A DNA stretch of 64,000 nucleotides. It comes from Lutjanus erythropterus (taxonomy: Eukaryota; Chordata; Actinopteri; Lutjaniformes; Lutjanidae). Location of the stretch: the NCBI GenBank assembly GCA_020091685.1, contig CM034607.1, positions 6,817,465-6,881,464 of the forward strand, in the 5' to 3' direction. Position 1 is the stretch's first letter. The number at the start of each line of letters is the position of its first letter. Below, piece by piece: positions 1-12,590 of this stretch. A model generated the notes under the pieces. It was not told the origin of the DNA. It made no database searches and was given only the letters and a program-made list of their open reading frames with translations. The translations under genes and the position numbers were made by a program.

Positions 1-285
1 CCATCCATCCATTGTCCATAACCACTGAGCCTGATGGGTCGCGGGGGACTGGAGCCTATCCCAGCTGACATTGGGCGAGAGGCTGGGTACACCCTGGACA
101 AGTCGCCAGTTCATGGCAGGGTTGACATATAGAGACAAACAACCATTCACACTCACATTCACACCTACAGGCAATTTAGAGTTATCAATTAACCTATTAT
201 GCTGCATATCTTTGGACTGTGGGAGGAAGCTGGAGTACCTGGAGAGAACCCATGCGGTCATGACGAGATCATGCAGACTGTGTGG
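1..285 (+). repeat. High-copy teleost dispersed repeat (5' part)
   Basis: The stretch contains phrases I recognise from many fish intergenic regions: a GGGTCGCGG...GGAGCCTATCCCAGCT block, 'ACACCCTGGACAAGTCGCC', 'ACCATTCACACTCACATTCA' and a GGAGTACCTGGAGAGAACCC block. It is cut by the window edge. The next part of the same family (AACATGCAAACTCCACGCAG and a GAACCTGTGACC tail) appears separately in nudc intron 5. The family name is not assigned here. The open frame across it carries no recognisable protein. Confidence 0.75.
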
Positions 286-2424
286 CATGTTTAATGTCAT
301 GCAAGTTGCGTGACGTACATAACGTACTGAAGGTCCAGTAAGCCTGTCACTGCTGATACATTCCACTGCTCATATATGTTGTTTTAGGAGCTCAGGTACG
401 CGGATCTGTTGAAGAGGTCATGGGTTGAGTTAAAATCAGCACAGTAGTTATTTAGTTACACATACATGAAGTACGTACATCACACATTGCAAGAAGTTAA
501 GTATGTTACATACGTTTACTTACGTGCTTAAGTTAAATTTATTTAACGTTTACTTTAACTCAATGAATTGCGGTCTTCTTGGTGAAAGTAGTATGCCTCT
601 TCCATGTGTGGACTTTATTATCTGACATTCTTCTGACATAAAATAGCATACCGTCCCTGCATAAGGTGGTACAAAAAGCAAAAAAGGTGTTGTGATAACA
701 TGGCATGTTATTCATATGCCACTTGGTGAGACAAGGCTGACCTGATCTATTTACACAAGTGCAGTGTTCCACAAGAACATCCACCATCTAAAGCTTCATA
801 TCCAACAACCACGCCTCTCACTTACTGAATTGTCACTAAGTGTAAATATGAGTGTAAATCACAACTGCATATGAAACTGTTTGTAGAAAACATGGCTGAA
901 ACCATCAGATCAGTACCAGACATTATGTCAAGGCCTGAGAATTTTGATTGCATCACTTAAATATAAATACAAGTAGTTATATAAGTAGAAATATTAATGT
1001 TTTATCTAATCTTTTCATCATCTAAATTATTTCCAGATTCAAAATAGAACTTTTTTCAGCGTAAGAGAGCTGACATTGTGCTTAAAGCCCATTCTTTTTT
1101 TGTAGTTCCGGGAAACTGCACAAGCAATCACAAGTAGCTTGTAAAGTAAAATCAATTAATTTGCAGCGCAAGTAAACTGCATGTCACTGCAGGATGTAAA
1201 GTACCTTTTCACCTGCACGTTCAACCCCCCCCATTCATTCAGCAGGGTTTCACAGTGGCAGACCCCACACGGCGCCAGAAGCTGAACAGTTGGTGGTGAG
1301 GAGGGTGAGGCAATGCCAGCCCACGCTGTAAAACTGCCCACAGTTTATACTAATTGTACCACTGAAACTCCTGACGCAGTGATTCTGTGACTTTATGGGA
1401 GGGGACAGGGATCTGAAAGTAGGTTATCCAACAGCACCTTAACCTGAGAAATATAACACTTTTTTTTTCTCCCATCTATTCCTCACAAACACTCTTTCAA
1501 GCCTCTATCCAGTCAACACGTGGCCTCCAGGTGCTCCATCACAATTTCCATCTTCCAGCTGTCAGACAGCCTGCCTCTGAATACCAACCAAGGCAGAAAA
1601 AAAATAATAAAATGACAGCGAGACCAAACACTTATCTGTTTTGGGATCCGCGGATTGCAGAGACAGAAGTCGGTATGTGACGGAATTAAGTGAGCGGCGG
1701 ATTTGTGAACTGAACTTGAGGATACGCATGAATCTTCTCCAAGCAGCTGAAGCGCTGCAGCATCTGTGTTGATGCTTTGGACATGTGACAAATCAACCAT
1801 TTCCTTCTGCGGAAAGACAGTGCTGACTGGAGGAATTTCAGAATTGGACTGAACCTGTCTGAATCACACACTCTAGTAAACACATACAGTGAAATATAAA
1901 AAAAATAGAACTTGCGGAAGCAGCTGCTAGGGCTGAAATATGTACTAATCAGTGCTTTGAATGAAATACACATGATTATAGTTAGAAAATCTAACCAAGC
2001 AGGAAATGCAACTGGCTCTGATGGGGTTTGGTCAGAAATATGAACATGCAGCCAGTATCACTGTCATGTTTAGATGACAGCCTTAGGTTTAGGGGGAAAA
2101 AAACACTTAGAGAAAGTCCATGGTCTTGATTAAAGGGTTAGGGTCACTCTCACAAGATCTATTGCAGGTATGAGATTCCCATCTATGACTCAGTAATACA
2201 GCTGTTTGTGAAATACTCACAAAATGTAAGTGAGAGCTGAAGTCCTGCTCCTTCCGGTGGACCACAGTGAGACCTAATCTGTAGTTTATATTTCTCTAAA
2301 CTGCTGGTTCCCAACCTGGGGTCCGGGGCATCAGAAATCAAAGCTTTGTCTGCCCTGAGGTCACTGAAATCAGATTTGGACATGTCAACTAAAAGCACAG
2401 TTTCAGGATTCATAAACCTTTTCC
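286..2424. other. Intergenic, no gene seen
   Basis: AT-rich non-coding sequence. Short open frames on the minus strand (up to 95 codons) overlap one another, lack splice context and match no family I know. No strong repeat signature was seen apart from simple T and A runs. Confidence 0.6.
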
Positions 2425-3000
2425 AAAATCAAAGTGAAGCTCTTTTCAAGCATTTTCAAGGTGCTTTTTCAAGCTTTTCCAGCACCTTACATGACATATT
2501 TACATACAAAATGATGATTTCACCTCTTCATCACATTAAATCAAATGGCATTGTGCTATTATCAACCAAACATATGTTTTGTGACAGAAAGTTTAATGTC
2601 AAAATGTGTCACCTGTCTGTAAGTAGAATTGGCTTCCTATTAAGGTAACACATTTTGTGCATTTTCCATGAACAGCTCTGCCAGACAAAACAGTGTCAAA
2701 TGAGGCACAATTAATGCCATTTCTAGACTAATGATTGATTATCAATTAATACAATCTGTTAAATTCTCATGTGGCAATTAATCAGTTAATGATTAATCAT
2801 TAACTTCCTGTACAATCTGGCTCTGACTTATTTTATCTCTTTATCTAAAACGTTGCCTAACTATTTCAGTCAGGCAGCGATTTATTATCAAAGTAATGTG
2901 GTTACAGTTTCAAGCATTTTCAAGCACTTTTCAAACCTTGAAAGCACTGCAGTAAAATTCAAGTGTTTTCAAGGTTTTCCAGCACCTTTATAAGCACTGC
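2425..3000. repeat. Dispersed repeat with paired 'TTCAAGCATTTTCAAG' blocks
   Basis: Two similar blocks in the same orientation, about 2435-2490 and 2905-2995, both contain TTCAAGCATTTTCAAG followed by a TTTTCCAGCACCTT end. Between them (about 2710-2810) lies an ATTGATTATCAATTAAT-rich stretch of a type common in fish DNA. This looks like the remains of one or more non-autonomous elements. The family is not assigned. Confidence 0.5.
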
Positions 3001-5012
3001 AATTTACACAGAAGTCTGTGTTCAAGCTAGAGGGGCTCAGCTTTCCTTAGATACATGGGGGGAGGGATCTGGTTAGACTAATAGGCTCATCAAGGAAACC
3101 TGTTCTGCAATCTCATTTTTTTTTCAGATTTTTACTATTCTTATCATCAAACGACATTCCTGTGAGGAACCTTAGACTATACCCCATACATAACCCTATC
3201 ATAATCAAGTCCAGCTGCCTATATCTTCAGCAGGACATTGTTTTTGTGATGACTCTCTAAGCTCCTCTCTCAGTTAGTGTCTTTTGATATTTCTGAAATT
3301 AGAAGATATGATAATAATCTGGCAGAAGAGTGTCTTATGTCCATTTTTCTTCATCTATGCATTAACATTTTTTTTTGTCACATTTAGCCAAATCAAACAC
3401 AAATACGGCAGGGAAATATTGGGATCACAAACAGGCAAAATTATGTAACTAAAGCACTTTGTTATGGTTATGGAAGGATCGAGGTCTTTGTTGTGTTTGT
3501 TATACACTGAAGAAGTCAACATGACCTGAAGTGTGAAAGAGAAAGTCTCCAGTGTCAGTCTTGTGCATTGTACGCCCAATAATTCACCCTGACCTCAGGC
3601 AGCAGTACAAAAGATAATGTCCTCCAGAAGACAAAGCAAATTAGTTTCATATGAATATACTTTACAGGAGACAGTATTGGGCCTCTACACAGAACAGTCT
3701 TGAGTCTGTTCCCACATGATGCATTACGTGTGGATAGATCAGGAATTTTACCATGGGTGGCAGTACAGCTGCAGAACAGAGGTAATGTAGAAAATGAAGA
3801 CACCACAGAAGAAGAGTGTGAATTCTTTCAAACATGCTGAAATCTGAAAACTGTTTGAGTATCAAATACCCAGGAGTGGAAGTTAAAAAAAAAAAAAAAA
3901 AAACATTTACACTCATCATATAACAAATTTGTTTTTGTGTGAGTATTTTTAAAGTTACACTGTATCCTGTCTGTAGTTTCTTTTTTTCTTATATTTAGCT
4001 GTGTGAAGCACACTTCTAAGTGTCAGCCTTTGGGCGGTGTGGTGTAGCCCCCAGCCAATAAGAGCACACAAATCCAAGTCTCTCTAAAAATTTTACATTT
4101 ATTTAAGTACCTTTTTTTAAACACAAATAAGGTTATTCGATACTGATGCCAGTATCTTAAAAAAAAGATGCCTAAAATGCTGGTATGGGTATCAGTGAGT
4201 ATGTGAGCCTATCCCTCCTATCAAAGGTCTTTGCAGGAATGTAGCTGCAATGCAACTTTTGTGACAAATGACGTTGTAGCAACCTACCAAATGAAATTCT
4301 AGAGTGTCATCACCAGCAGGTTATTTTAAAAGGCACTGGGATGTTGTCCCAGCCATCCCACCACTTTTTGGAGATGTTGTGGCATTGCAATAATGTCATT
4401 ATATAAAGTACAAGACATGTCATGCAGAGGGCGTTGCCAAAATACCAAAGAATACCTCTTACGTTGTAACATTTCAACAACGTTGTAGCAACATAACTCA
4501 TGGTAATGTAACTGTGAATGTTGCATTAAAGCTGCAACATTTCAATTGGGGGCGTGGGGGATGTGGTCACACCCAGGCTGAGACTAGCCATTAGCAAATA
4601 GTAAAACGATGCACAATAACGCAATAAAATTAAGGCTGTCATTATAAGTTGAGGGCAGAATTGTTGTACCTCAGCATAGTTAAAAACAGGTTGCATCTAC
4701 CTGAATCACTAGTTTAATGCACCATCCAGTAAGCATGCCGAGTGACCAAAATCAAACACAGCCACAGTGTTACATGACAGGCTGCATGGGATCTGGCTTC
4801 ATGTTAAAACAGTTGGTACATCAGCAGTGACTTCTACATTCATTTAGGAACTTTCACCTTCAGTGAGGTGTTTGGGGATTTTTTGCTGTTTGTGATAATA
4901 ATCCCTCAGGTGACTGCAAACTCTGCAGACTGGTTATAATAGGAACAGAGAGGCTAAGGACTGGTTTCAGTTGGACGGACAGGCTGAGGGGACTGGTTAT
5001 GGTGGGACAGAT
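3001..5012. other. Intergenic, no gene seen
   Basis: Non-coding. It holds a poly-A run near 3886-3903. Around 4230-4540 the phrase ACGTTGTAGCAAC occurs twice (about 4271 and 4479) with related flanks, suggesting an old degenerate repeat. No coding potential is supportable. Confidence 0.5.
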
Positions 5013-5419
5013 GGCCCTTTTCCACGCACAGAGCTGAACATGCCGACTCGATTTCCATCACAAACAGGGCTACCCAGTTGAAGGTGTGTCTTTTATCTGA
5101 AGATGAGCTCAAAGAGGCTCGAGTTGAGCAGCCATAAAGCAGTGGATGAACTGTTCATACACGTCTCTGGGATAAACAGTTTCCTTAAATTCTTCACAAT
5201 AAAAGTCCCACGTTGTTTCATTGCTTGAACACTTTTATTCAAAGCAGCGCAAACAGGAAATGTTTTCATTCGGGGGGTTTCATCAGCAGTAACTTAACAT
5301 GACTCCTACACAATGAAAGTGAATGTGAAACAGTAAGTTAAAGCAGATATCGTCACGTGGCAGGCGAGACATCACCACAGCCACAGCAATTTGGCCAGAA
5401 GTGCTGATGGAAAAGGCCC
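5013..5419. mobile_element. Small fold-back element with short terminal inverted repeats
   Basis: The left end reads GGCCCTTTTCCACGCACAG. The right end, reverse-complemented, begins GGGCCTTTTCCATCAGCAC. The ~16-bp imperfect inverted ends enclose about 400 bp with no transposase, which fits a non-autonomous DNA element (MITE-like). Target-site duplications could not be defined. Confidence 0.45.
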
Positions 5420-6229
5420 AAGGGAGTCTGAGTGGACTGGTTATATAAAACATTGAGAATGAGTGAACTGAACATAGAGCAGATCGTGTTGGATTTTGTG
5501 AACGATGTGAGAACCATGGCAAACTTACTGACTCTTTCCAACATCTCCAGTGTGGCCCAGGAACATATATTTGTGTGTCTACTGTTAATTCTATAAGAAA
5601 TAACAGGCTATTTAATTTGTGTCTTAATAATGCTTGTTGTACTCACCGTGGTGTCCACAGCTTTCTTGTCTTTGTCTCTTGTCTTGTTAAATTTTAATGA
5701 GGCTTGTACATTTATAACTGATAATTAGGTGTATGCACAAGCTGCAACGTGCCGTCTATAGAAATGGAATTATGATGCCATGATGTGGTTCCACTATAGG
5801 CTGACATTTATTGCAATTTATTCTGCAGCCTAAAGCCGTTAGGATAAGCATAAGCTCAACCTGGCTCATTAGGCAGGTCAGACAAGGCAATAAATGGAGG
5901 TTGCTCTGATCGCAGTATTAAAGGGATTTTAAGGAACATAATACCAGACTGAAATGTAGCATTTCGCTGATCTCAGCCAGCAACACTGAAGGATGTGGTT
6001 AGATGTCGTCACAAGTGTGGTCTTTTTCATCTAAAACCAACAGTGATGTAACAGTGTATTGACCACACCCTGGAGAACACTTCTACCTCACTGCAGCGAG
6101 GTGAGAAGTTAAACCACTGGAAGTCATAAAAAACAACTTTTAGATGGTCTTAACTTGCTCTTCAAGCGACTTTTATACACTGAAATAATCAGTTCTAGTA
6201 AAAGCTCTTGATATTGGTGAGAATTACTT

Positions 6230-6545
6230 AGGGACAGTTCACCCAAATATCAAAAATGTGTTTTTTCATCTTACCTGTAGTGCTGTTTACCCATCTAGAT
6301 AGTTTAAGTGTGAGTTGCTGAGTTTCGGAGACACCAGCTGTAGAGATGTCTTCCTTCTGTCAAATATAATGGAACAAAATGGCTCTCGGCTTGTGGTGCT
6401 CAAAGCTCCAAAAATACATTTTAAAAACTCAACAGCAGTGTCTCTGCAGAAATCATGACCCAATTACTCAAGATAATTCAGGGACTGTGTTGTTTCTGTT
6501 GTAAAAAGAAAGTAGTTCCTACATGAAAATGGTCACAAGGGCTAT
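6230..6545 (+). repeat. Dispersed teleost repeat, copy A
   Basis: It starts with GGGACAGTTCACCC and includes CTTGTGGTGCTCA, an 'ATCATGACCCAATTACTCAAGATAAT'-type block and GTAGTTCCTACATGAAAA. The same ordered phrases recur at 16425-16700, so the two are copies of one family. No protein is encoded. Confidence 0.65.
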
Positions 6546-6562
6546 CAGTGAGACATGACATT

Positions 6563-7556
6563 AGCCCTGTTCACACCTGGTGCGAACATGCATCTTGATG
6601 TGATGCAATCACAAGTGGACAGCTCCAAGTACGTCAGGCCACACCTTGCATTAATCTCCAGATGCGTCTTGAGTGACCACTTGTGATCAGATCTCACTTT
6701 CAAGCTCCATATGCAATTAAACATCAACATAATTTCAATTTGCAAAGACCAAATGCGATGTTGTTTGTAAGCAGTAGGGGGCAGCATTAGCTCTTTGTCT
6801 CTTTGTACTCCATCCACCAGAACCCACCTACCTTGTTGTATCTCACTTTAATATGACACCACTGGCATGCAAATGAGTGTGTTCTACTGTTAACACAGAG
6901 GACATCAGTGGAATAGGTGGTCCTTCAATGTGGCCGAGGACACACTAAGTATAGATTGCTCGAAGAATGCAGCCATACGAGTCTGAGACCAACTCCGATT
7001 GTGGTCTGACTGAGCGATCCGATTTCAATGGTTTTGTTCAGACTGCAGGCAAATAAGATCTTTAAGACAGACTGTCTACATTGTTATTTGTGAGTGATCA
7101 GATTTGTGTCAGTAACTACATGCTCTGGTGCTGCGACTTTCCAAACGTGCAACTTTCCAAATGTGGCGCGTCGCAGCACAAAAACTCCGCAGAGGAGGCT
7201 GCAATGGTCAGATGCTATAACACCATTCGATCACCCTAGATTTGATTTGATAAATCTAATTTGACTGGCCATTTCGACTGAGACTCATCTTTAGAAATTT
7301 GATCGGAATTGCATTTTAAACCACCTCCAAATGTGGCTTAGAGCCACTTTGCACACATTTCATGTGTTTATTTTGCTATCGAGACCTTCTAAAGTCAATC
7401 TGAATATAATGTGGATATATGCCCCAAAATGGATTTGAGCTACCCGTCTGAACAAGTCCAATATGTCCTAAATGCCTCTTGGGTGCATTCACATCTGTAC
7501 TTGGAGCTTTCCACTTGCGATTGGATCACATGTAAATACCAGGTGTAAACAGGGCC
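6563..7556. mobile_element. ~1-kb fold-back element with long terminal inverted repeats
   Basis: The left end (AGCCCTGTTCACACCTGGTG, then CAATCACAAGTGGACAGCTC) is matched in reverse complement by the right end (GGCCCTGTTTACACCTGGTA, then CAATCGCAAGTGGAAAGCTC). The arms are about 70-80 bp. The interior has no transposase reading frame, which is typical of non-autonomous DNA transposons in fish. The superfamily was not determined. Confidence 0.7.
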
Positions 7557-9107
7557 ATTGATTACAGTTTTTCAGCAGTCAGCCATGTCCGTTGAACGTC
7601 AGATGAAGCCAGGAATGATGACATGATAAAGTTCTGGAAATGTTCCCGTTCTTGCCCTTGATCTTGACTTTGGCTCTGGCTGTTGCAGACGACCTATGCT
7701 AAATGTGAGTCGGTCACGACGTCTGATGAGATGTTATCGGTGCCAAGACGTGAACGCATAGTAAAGGGTGATGAAAAGTTTTAACCTGAAGCCTAACACG
7801 CAGACAAAGACTCCACTCATTAAGCAGAGAAGAGGGGATCTCCTTGGCAACAGCGCTGTGTTTTCATGACACAGCCGTGCACAGCAGACAAGGAAGGGGA
7901 GATCAGCGATGTTAAGTGGCGGTTCTCCATAAACATTTATTTGTTCTTCCGAGGAACTCATTAAACATTTTCTTGGCCCGGAGCGACCTAATTTGTCTTG
8001 ACATTCCTGAGAGCTTATGGCGAGAGGGGAGCCCCGCTTCCCTCGTAAGCTGCACACATGCAGGACAAACAGCTGCAAAAAAAAAAAAAAAAAAAAAACT
8101 TGTTAAGATATCATATCACTGATGTGCAGTGTTTCCTACAGTTAATGTCAGAGTAGATTCTTGGCTTCTTCACAGTACGATAATCTCTTATGTTTTGGTT
8201 ATAGACTGTTCAGACTAACAAAAGTCAGAATAAATGACATCAGTTTTTGAAGATGTAAACACAGGGATACAACATTTAGGCCAAAAATGATGTGTTTGTT
8301 TAAAAAATGAGAGATTATATCCAATTTACCAATATTAAGACTTGGCCACAGTTGACATTGATGACTAAATCATTTAAAGCCTCTGTAAACCCAAATCCAC
8401 TATAGTCTTTAACCATGTAATTTAAGGTCTTATATGTCATAATAGTAAGTTTATAACAAGTATGAGAAATCAGATTTAATCCATATTTGAAATATTGCTG
8501 TATAGGTTTTTGTACACTTTCCTGTATTGGGTTTGAACTGGGCGTGTTTGTGCTTGGAGATTTATTACAAAAATTACGCAGTAAATTCCACAAACCTCCA
8601 TGTCAGTCGCGATGTGGGTGCAACAAAACTTCTCCGCTGAAGCGGTCATAATTTCTTTAACACAAACAGTGATTTAACCTGGCCGAAATCAATATATTTA
8701 GATTATTTTCCCCGCTTTATTTTGCTGCCTTTCCCGACAGCGAACTGAAGGCACCGTCTGTGCTCACTTCACAGCCACAAAACCCTATTGAAAAAAAGCC
8801 ATTTTTCCTCACAGGATACAGGAGTTGCTTTTCTACCCCTGCATCAAGCCACTGTTTTTGAACCAGGTTCTCTAATAGTTATGAAAGTTTTGCTAAACTT
8901 TGATATCATGTGTGCACTTTTACTATTTCAAACCAAGTTTCTAGATGCTTTAAAATCCATCACCTCATGACATCATTGTTGCTAAAATGGTAGCATATAG
9001 TTGCCTTTTTTAATATCATGCAGCAACGTTAGGAAGGTACGTCCAATATTCACTGTCCTTTTAACTCTGTTTTGGTCTCCACCAACCACAGAGAAAAATA
9101 TTTGTCT
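7557..9107. other. Intergenic, no gene seen
   Basis: Non-coding, with a 22-bp poly-A run at about 8077-8098. The longest open frames here (68-114 codons) have no splice context or family resemblance. Confidence 0.55.
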
Positions 9108-9460
9108 GTTAAAGGTCCAGTGTGTAAGATTTAGGGGGATCTATTTTCAGAATATGGCAGAAACTGAGTATAATATTCATAAGCATTTTTTCATTAGAGT
9201 ATAATCAACTGAAAATAAGACTGATTATGTTTTTGCCACCTTAGAATGAGCTGTTTATATCTACAGAGGGTGCAGGTCGTCTTCAACAGAGGCTGCCATG
9301 TTGAACCGCCATGTCTCTATAGTGGCCTTTCTTTTCTCGCTACCACAGTAGGTTTTCCTAAATGCTCGGAAGGGGAGGGTGAGGTGTAGTGTTCGCAATC
9401 TGCAAGCTCACCATTAGTTGCCACAAAATCTTGCACACCGGTGCTTCAAGAAGCTAAATA
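9108..9460 (+). repeat. Dispersed teleost repeat ('AAAGGTCCAGTGTGTAAG' type)
   Basis: It begins AAAGGTCCAGTGTGTAAGAT and carries the GCCATGTTGAACCGCCATG and CAATCTGCAAGCTCACCA blocks. I recognise this opening from many perciform intergenic regions. It is followed at about 9538-9590 by a GCTTTTTCACTAAGAACAGC block that is also seen at about 22856. Confidence 0.65.
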
Positions 9461-11779
9461 TTCTACTTTTATCACTAGCTGGTTGCTAACTATGATGTTC
9501 TGTCATTTTAGGCTGCAGGTAGCATACAGTGGACTTAAGAGAGCTTTTTCACTAAGAACAGCTGCCTGCTGCAGCTGGAAATGAGATTCATGATAGTGAT
9601 AAGCAGAAGTAGGAGTGGGTCACACATGGGCAAGTCACAACTCAATTTCCTGCCATAAGTCAAGTCATACAAAATTCTGATAATCCCCACAGTTTCCACA
9701 TTTAAATCAGTTAAAAAAACTGTGGTCATGAAAAGTTTCAACAAGTTTTCAACATTATTGAAAATTGTTGCAGCTGCTTACACCTTATAAATCTGACAGA
9801 TATTTGACATTTTATGGCATCAATAGCTCTATTGATAATAATAGCTAATAATATAATAATAATATAATTATAATAGCTCTATTATAATATAGCCTTCACA
9901 TCTAGGTAAAGGAAAAAAATGAGTTTTTTCTCATAAACACATTACACATGGTAGAAAGTGGTTGCTGAAAATATGGAAACACTGAAAACTATGTAGAACT
10001 GAATTGTGGAGTTCACCCGTTAAACTGTTCACCACTTCTCTGGATTTTTTGGGGGAACCTGTAATATGGCTCATTGGCATGCTGGAGCTTTGGTCCCCCA
10101 ACACTATATCAGCCCCACGAACCACAGACACACGAATGACGAATGACTCCCCTTACCCTAATGGTCAGTTACAAACGTACCTTCAGCGTTTCTCTCAGTC
10201 CAAATCAGCCCGGCAGTTCACTTCAGCTCACTTCAGTTCCAACAACCCGACACAGAAGAAAAAAATAACACCATCCTGTCACTGTCCTCTGGCTCTGGTG
10301 GCTCAAACATGTCCAATAAAGCTGCTGGACTGAGCGCCCATATTTCAGGTCAATTTCAGCTCGTAGTGGGTGGTTATTAACACATTTTTCTCTGGTGCGA
10401 CAAACTCACAACACACATTTATTTTTGCTTTACACAACGTTTAAATCTTTAAAGTGAAAACAGAGGCCAAGTCATGCCTTACTTAAACTTAACATCAGCT
10501 TTCTAGCTAACGTTTGGCCAGCCGGTGAATTAAAAAGCCAACATTCATCTACCTTTTTTGTGGGTTTTGTTTCGGCAGGTGAAGTTGGATGGTGTAGATC
10601 AGTACAATGTTAAAACAATGTTTTATGCTGCTGTCTTGGCAGGGTTGAAAAAGAGATTTTTCATCTCAGTGAAGCTTTATGCTAGTTAAATAAAGGATAT
10701 CCTTGGATCCATGTCTTAGTAAGGTTTGTGTGCATTGCACTAGAAATCATCTGAAATTTGTTTGCAATTCCTCGAAAAATGCAAATGTTTGAAGTCTGAG
10801 GTCCTCAAATTAATGTTAAGTCACATGACTCAAGTCCCCAAGCTATGGTGGTAATGGCCAACCAAGCCTTTTTCATTACACAAATAATATTCTTTCACAA
10901 TAATATTACAGATCACTGAGCTCTTGCAAGAGACAACTGCAGCTTAGTAGTTTATACAAAAATGGAAAGCACTGATGATAAAACTTTTGTGATATTAAAG
11001 AGGGAAATTTTAGGAGGGCACTGTAAGAAAAATAGGAAATATTTTCATTGTGAACACTTCTGCGAGCAACAATGTGGCTTAAGAAGAACCCACTGCTAAC
11101 AAAGGTAGGGTTGCTTCAAGGACACATCACTGACAATGGCAACACTTCTTTTGATGACACTGATGGGAACAATGTGTGACTTCCACCGACACTGAAACGT
11201 TTTCCTCTCATGTTGTCAATAACAGACACAGATCAGTGCTTTGTTATTTCACCCGCAGCCTGTCAGGCAACCTTAAGGATAAAAGGGGAAAAACATCCTA
11301 CCAGTCCTCATTCTTACTGCAGAGTCAAGATGCAAATCAGTGAAAGATGGCGTGCAGTGACGTACGGTACATGAGTATGATGCACTCTTCAAAGGCATTC
11401 AAGCACATGTAACAAATGACATAAACCCTATACAATATACCCTGACTGTGAACATTCACAACATTTTATAAAACATTTCAAGTTCAAATTTATTTTGACA
11501 AGGTAACTGACATTGGTAATACTGAACTAACTTAACTGCTTCAGTCCCTTTTAATTTGGGACGCTGTTTTTTCTGCTCAATGGCTGCACAGGCTATGCAA
11601 GTCTCACAGGCATCCCTGAACTTTTAATTTAATTTAATATAATTTATTTTTGGTTCACACACTTGGCAAGCAATTTTATGGAAGAATATTAGGGCCAGGA
11701 ACTTTCAGTATTGGCACCGGGCATAAACAAAAGTCTGTCACAGGTGGAAGAATTAGTTTTGATTTGATTTGATTTTTGC
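9461..11779. other. Intergenic, no gene seen
   Basis: Non-coding. It has a TAATAATA-rich stretch near 9830-9890. A 109-codon open frame at 10004-10333 lacks any recognisable domain. No exon-like splice architecture was found. Confidence 0.5.
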
Positions 11780-12130
11780 ATTTTTAGAATGAATTTGAAA
11801 TGTTCAGAATAAAGTCAAAAATGTTCAGGAAAAAAAAGTCAAAATGTTGAGAATAAAGTTAAGCTTTCAGCATTTGTGCCTGGCAAAAACGACAATGAAA
11901 TGTTGAAAATAAATTTGAAATGTTGAGACTAAAGTTGATATGTTGAAAATAAAGTCAAAATGTTGAAAGTAAAGTCAAATTATGAGAATAAAAATATGTT
12001 TGAAAAAAGTTGAAAGGTGAAATAATGTCAAATGTCAAAAATAAAATTGCAATGTTGAGGAAAATGTCCAGACTTTGAGAGGAAAGTTGAACTTTCAGTA
12101 TTAGTGCTAAATCAAAAAAATCAGTTGAAA
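11780..12130 (+). repeat. Degenerate minisatellite, ~20-25-bp units
   Basis: Many imperfect repetitions of an ATGTTGAAAATAAAGTCAAA-like unit (variants ATGTTGAGAATAAAGTTAAG, ATGTTGAAAGTAAAGTCAAA and others). Unit length and sequence drift across the array. Purine-rich and non-coding; the reverse-strand open frame is a by-product. Confidence 0.65.
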
Positions 12131-12339
12131 TGAGGTAAATTGAAAATAGATTAAAATCAAAATCAGAATTGTCAATTCTCCTTCTTTTTTTTTCTCTCCG
12201 CCTCCACCTATTTACGTGATGCTGGCACAAAACAAAACAAAACAGCACAGGTTACCGGACACCAACAGCTCTAGCTTTCTGTCTTTTTAGAGAAAAAATT
12301 GATATTGTAAATTACTTTTTTTTTTTACAGGTTTACAAA

Positions 12340-12590
12340 TCAGGATTCTGTAGTTAGTGCTGGTAACAATCTGGATGGTCCATTTCCTCTTCAGCCCAGA
12401 GGTCAAGAGGTCCAGTTTGTCTGAAAACAATCTGAAACATGGACTCGTCAGGCCGCAGCACACGTTTCCACTTTGTGTCAGTCCATCACAGATGAGCTCG
12501 GGCCCAGAGAAGTACCCAGTGTTTTTGGACGTTGTTGATTTATGGCTTTCGCTTTGCATGATGGGTTTTTAATGCAGTCCCACCTTAGGG
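12340..12590 (+). repeat. Possible old transposon remnant
   Basis: The stretch around CAGATGAGCTCGGGCCCAGA and TTCAGCCCAGAGGTCAAGAG resembles a sequence I have seen repeated in fish genomes. The 71-codon open frame on the plus strand and the 90-codon one on the minus strand may be fragments of an element's coding part. The family is not identified. Confidence 0.3.

Noticed and set aside
7734-8078. 114-codon minus-strand frame
   Set aside because: No domain, no splice context, ordinary intergenic composition.
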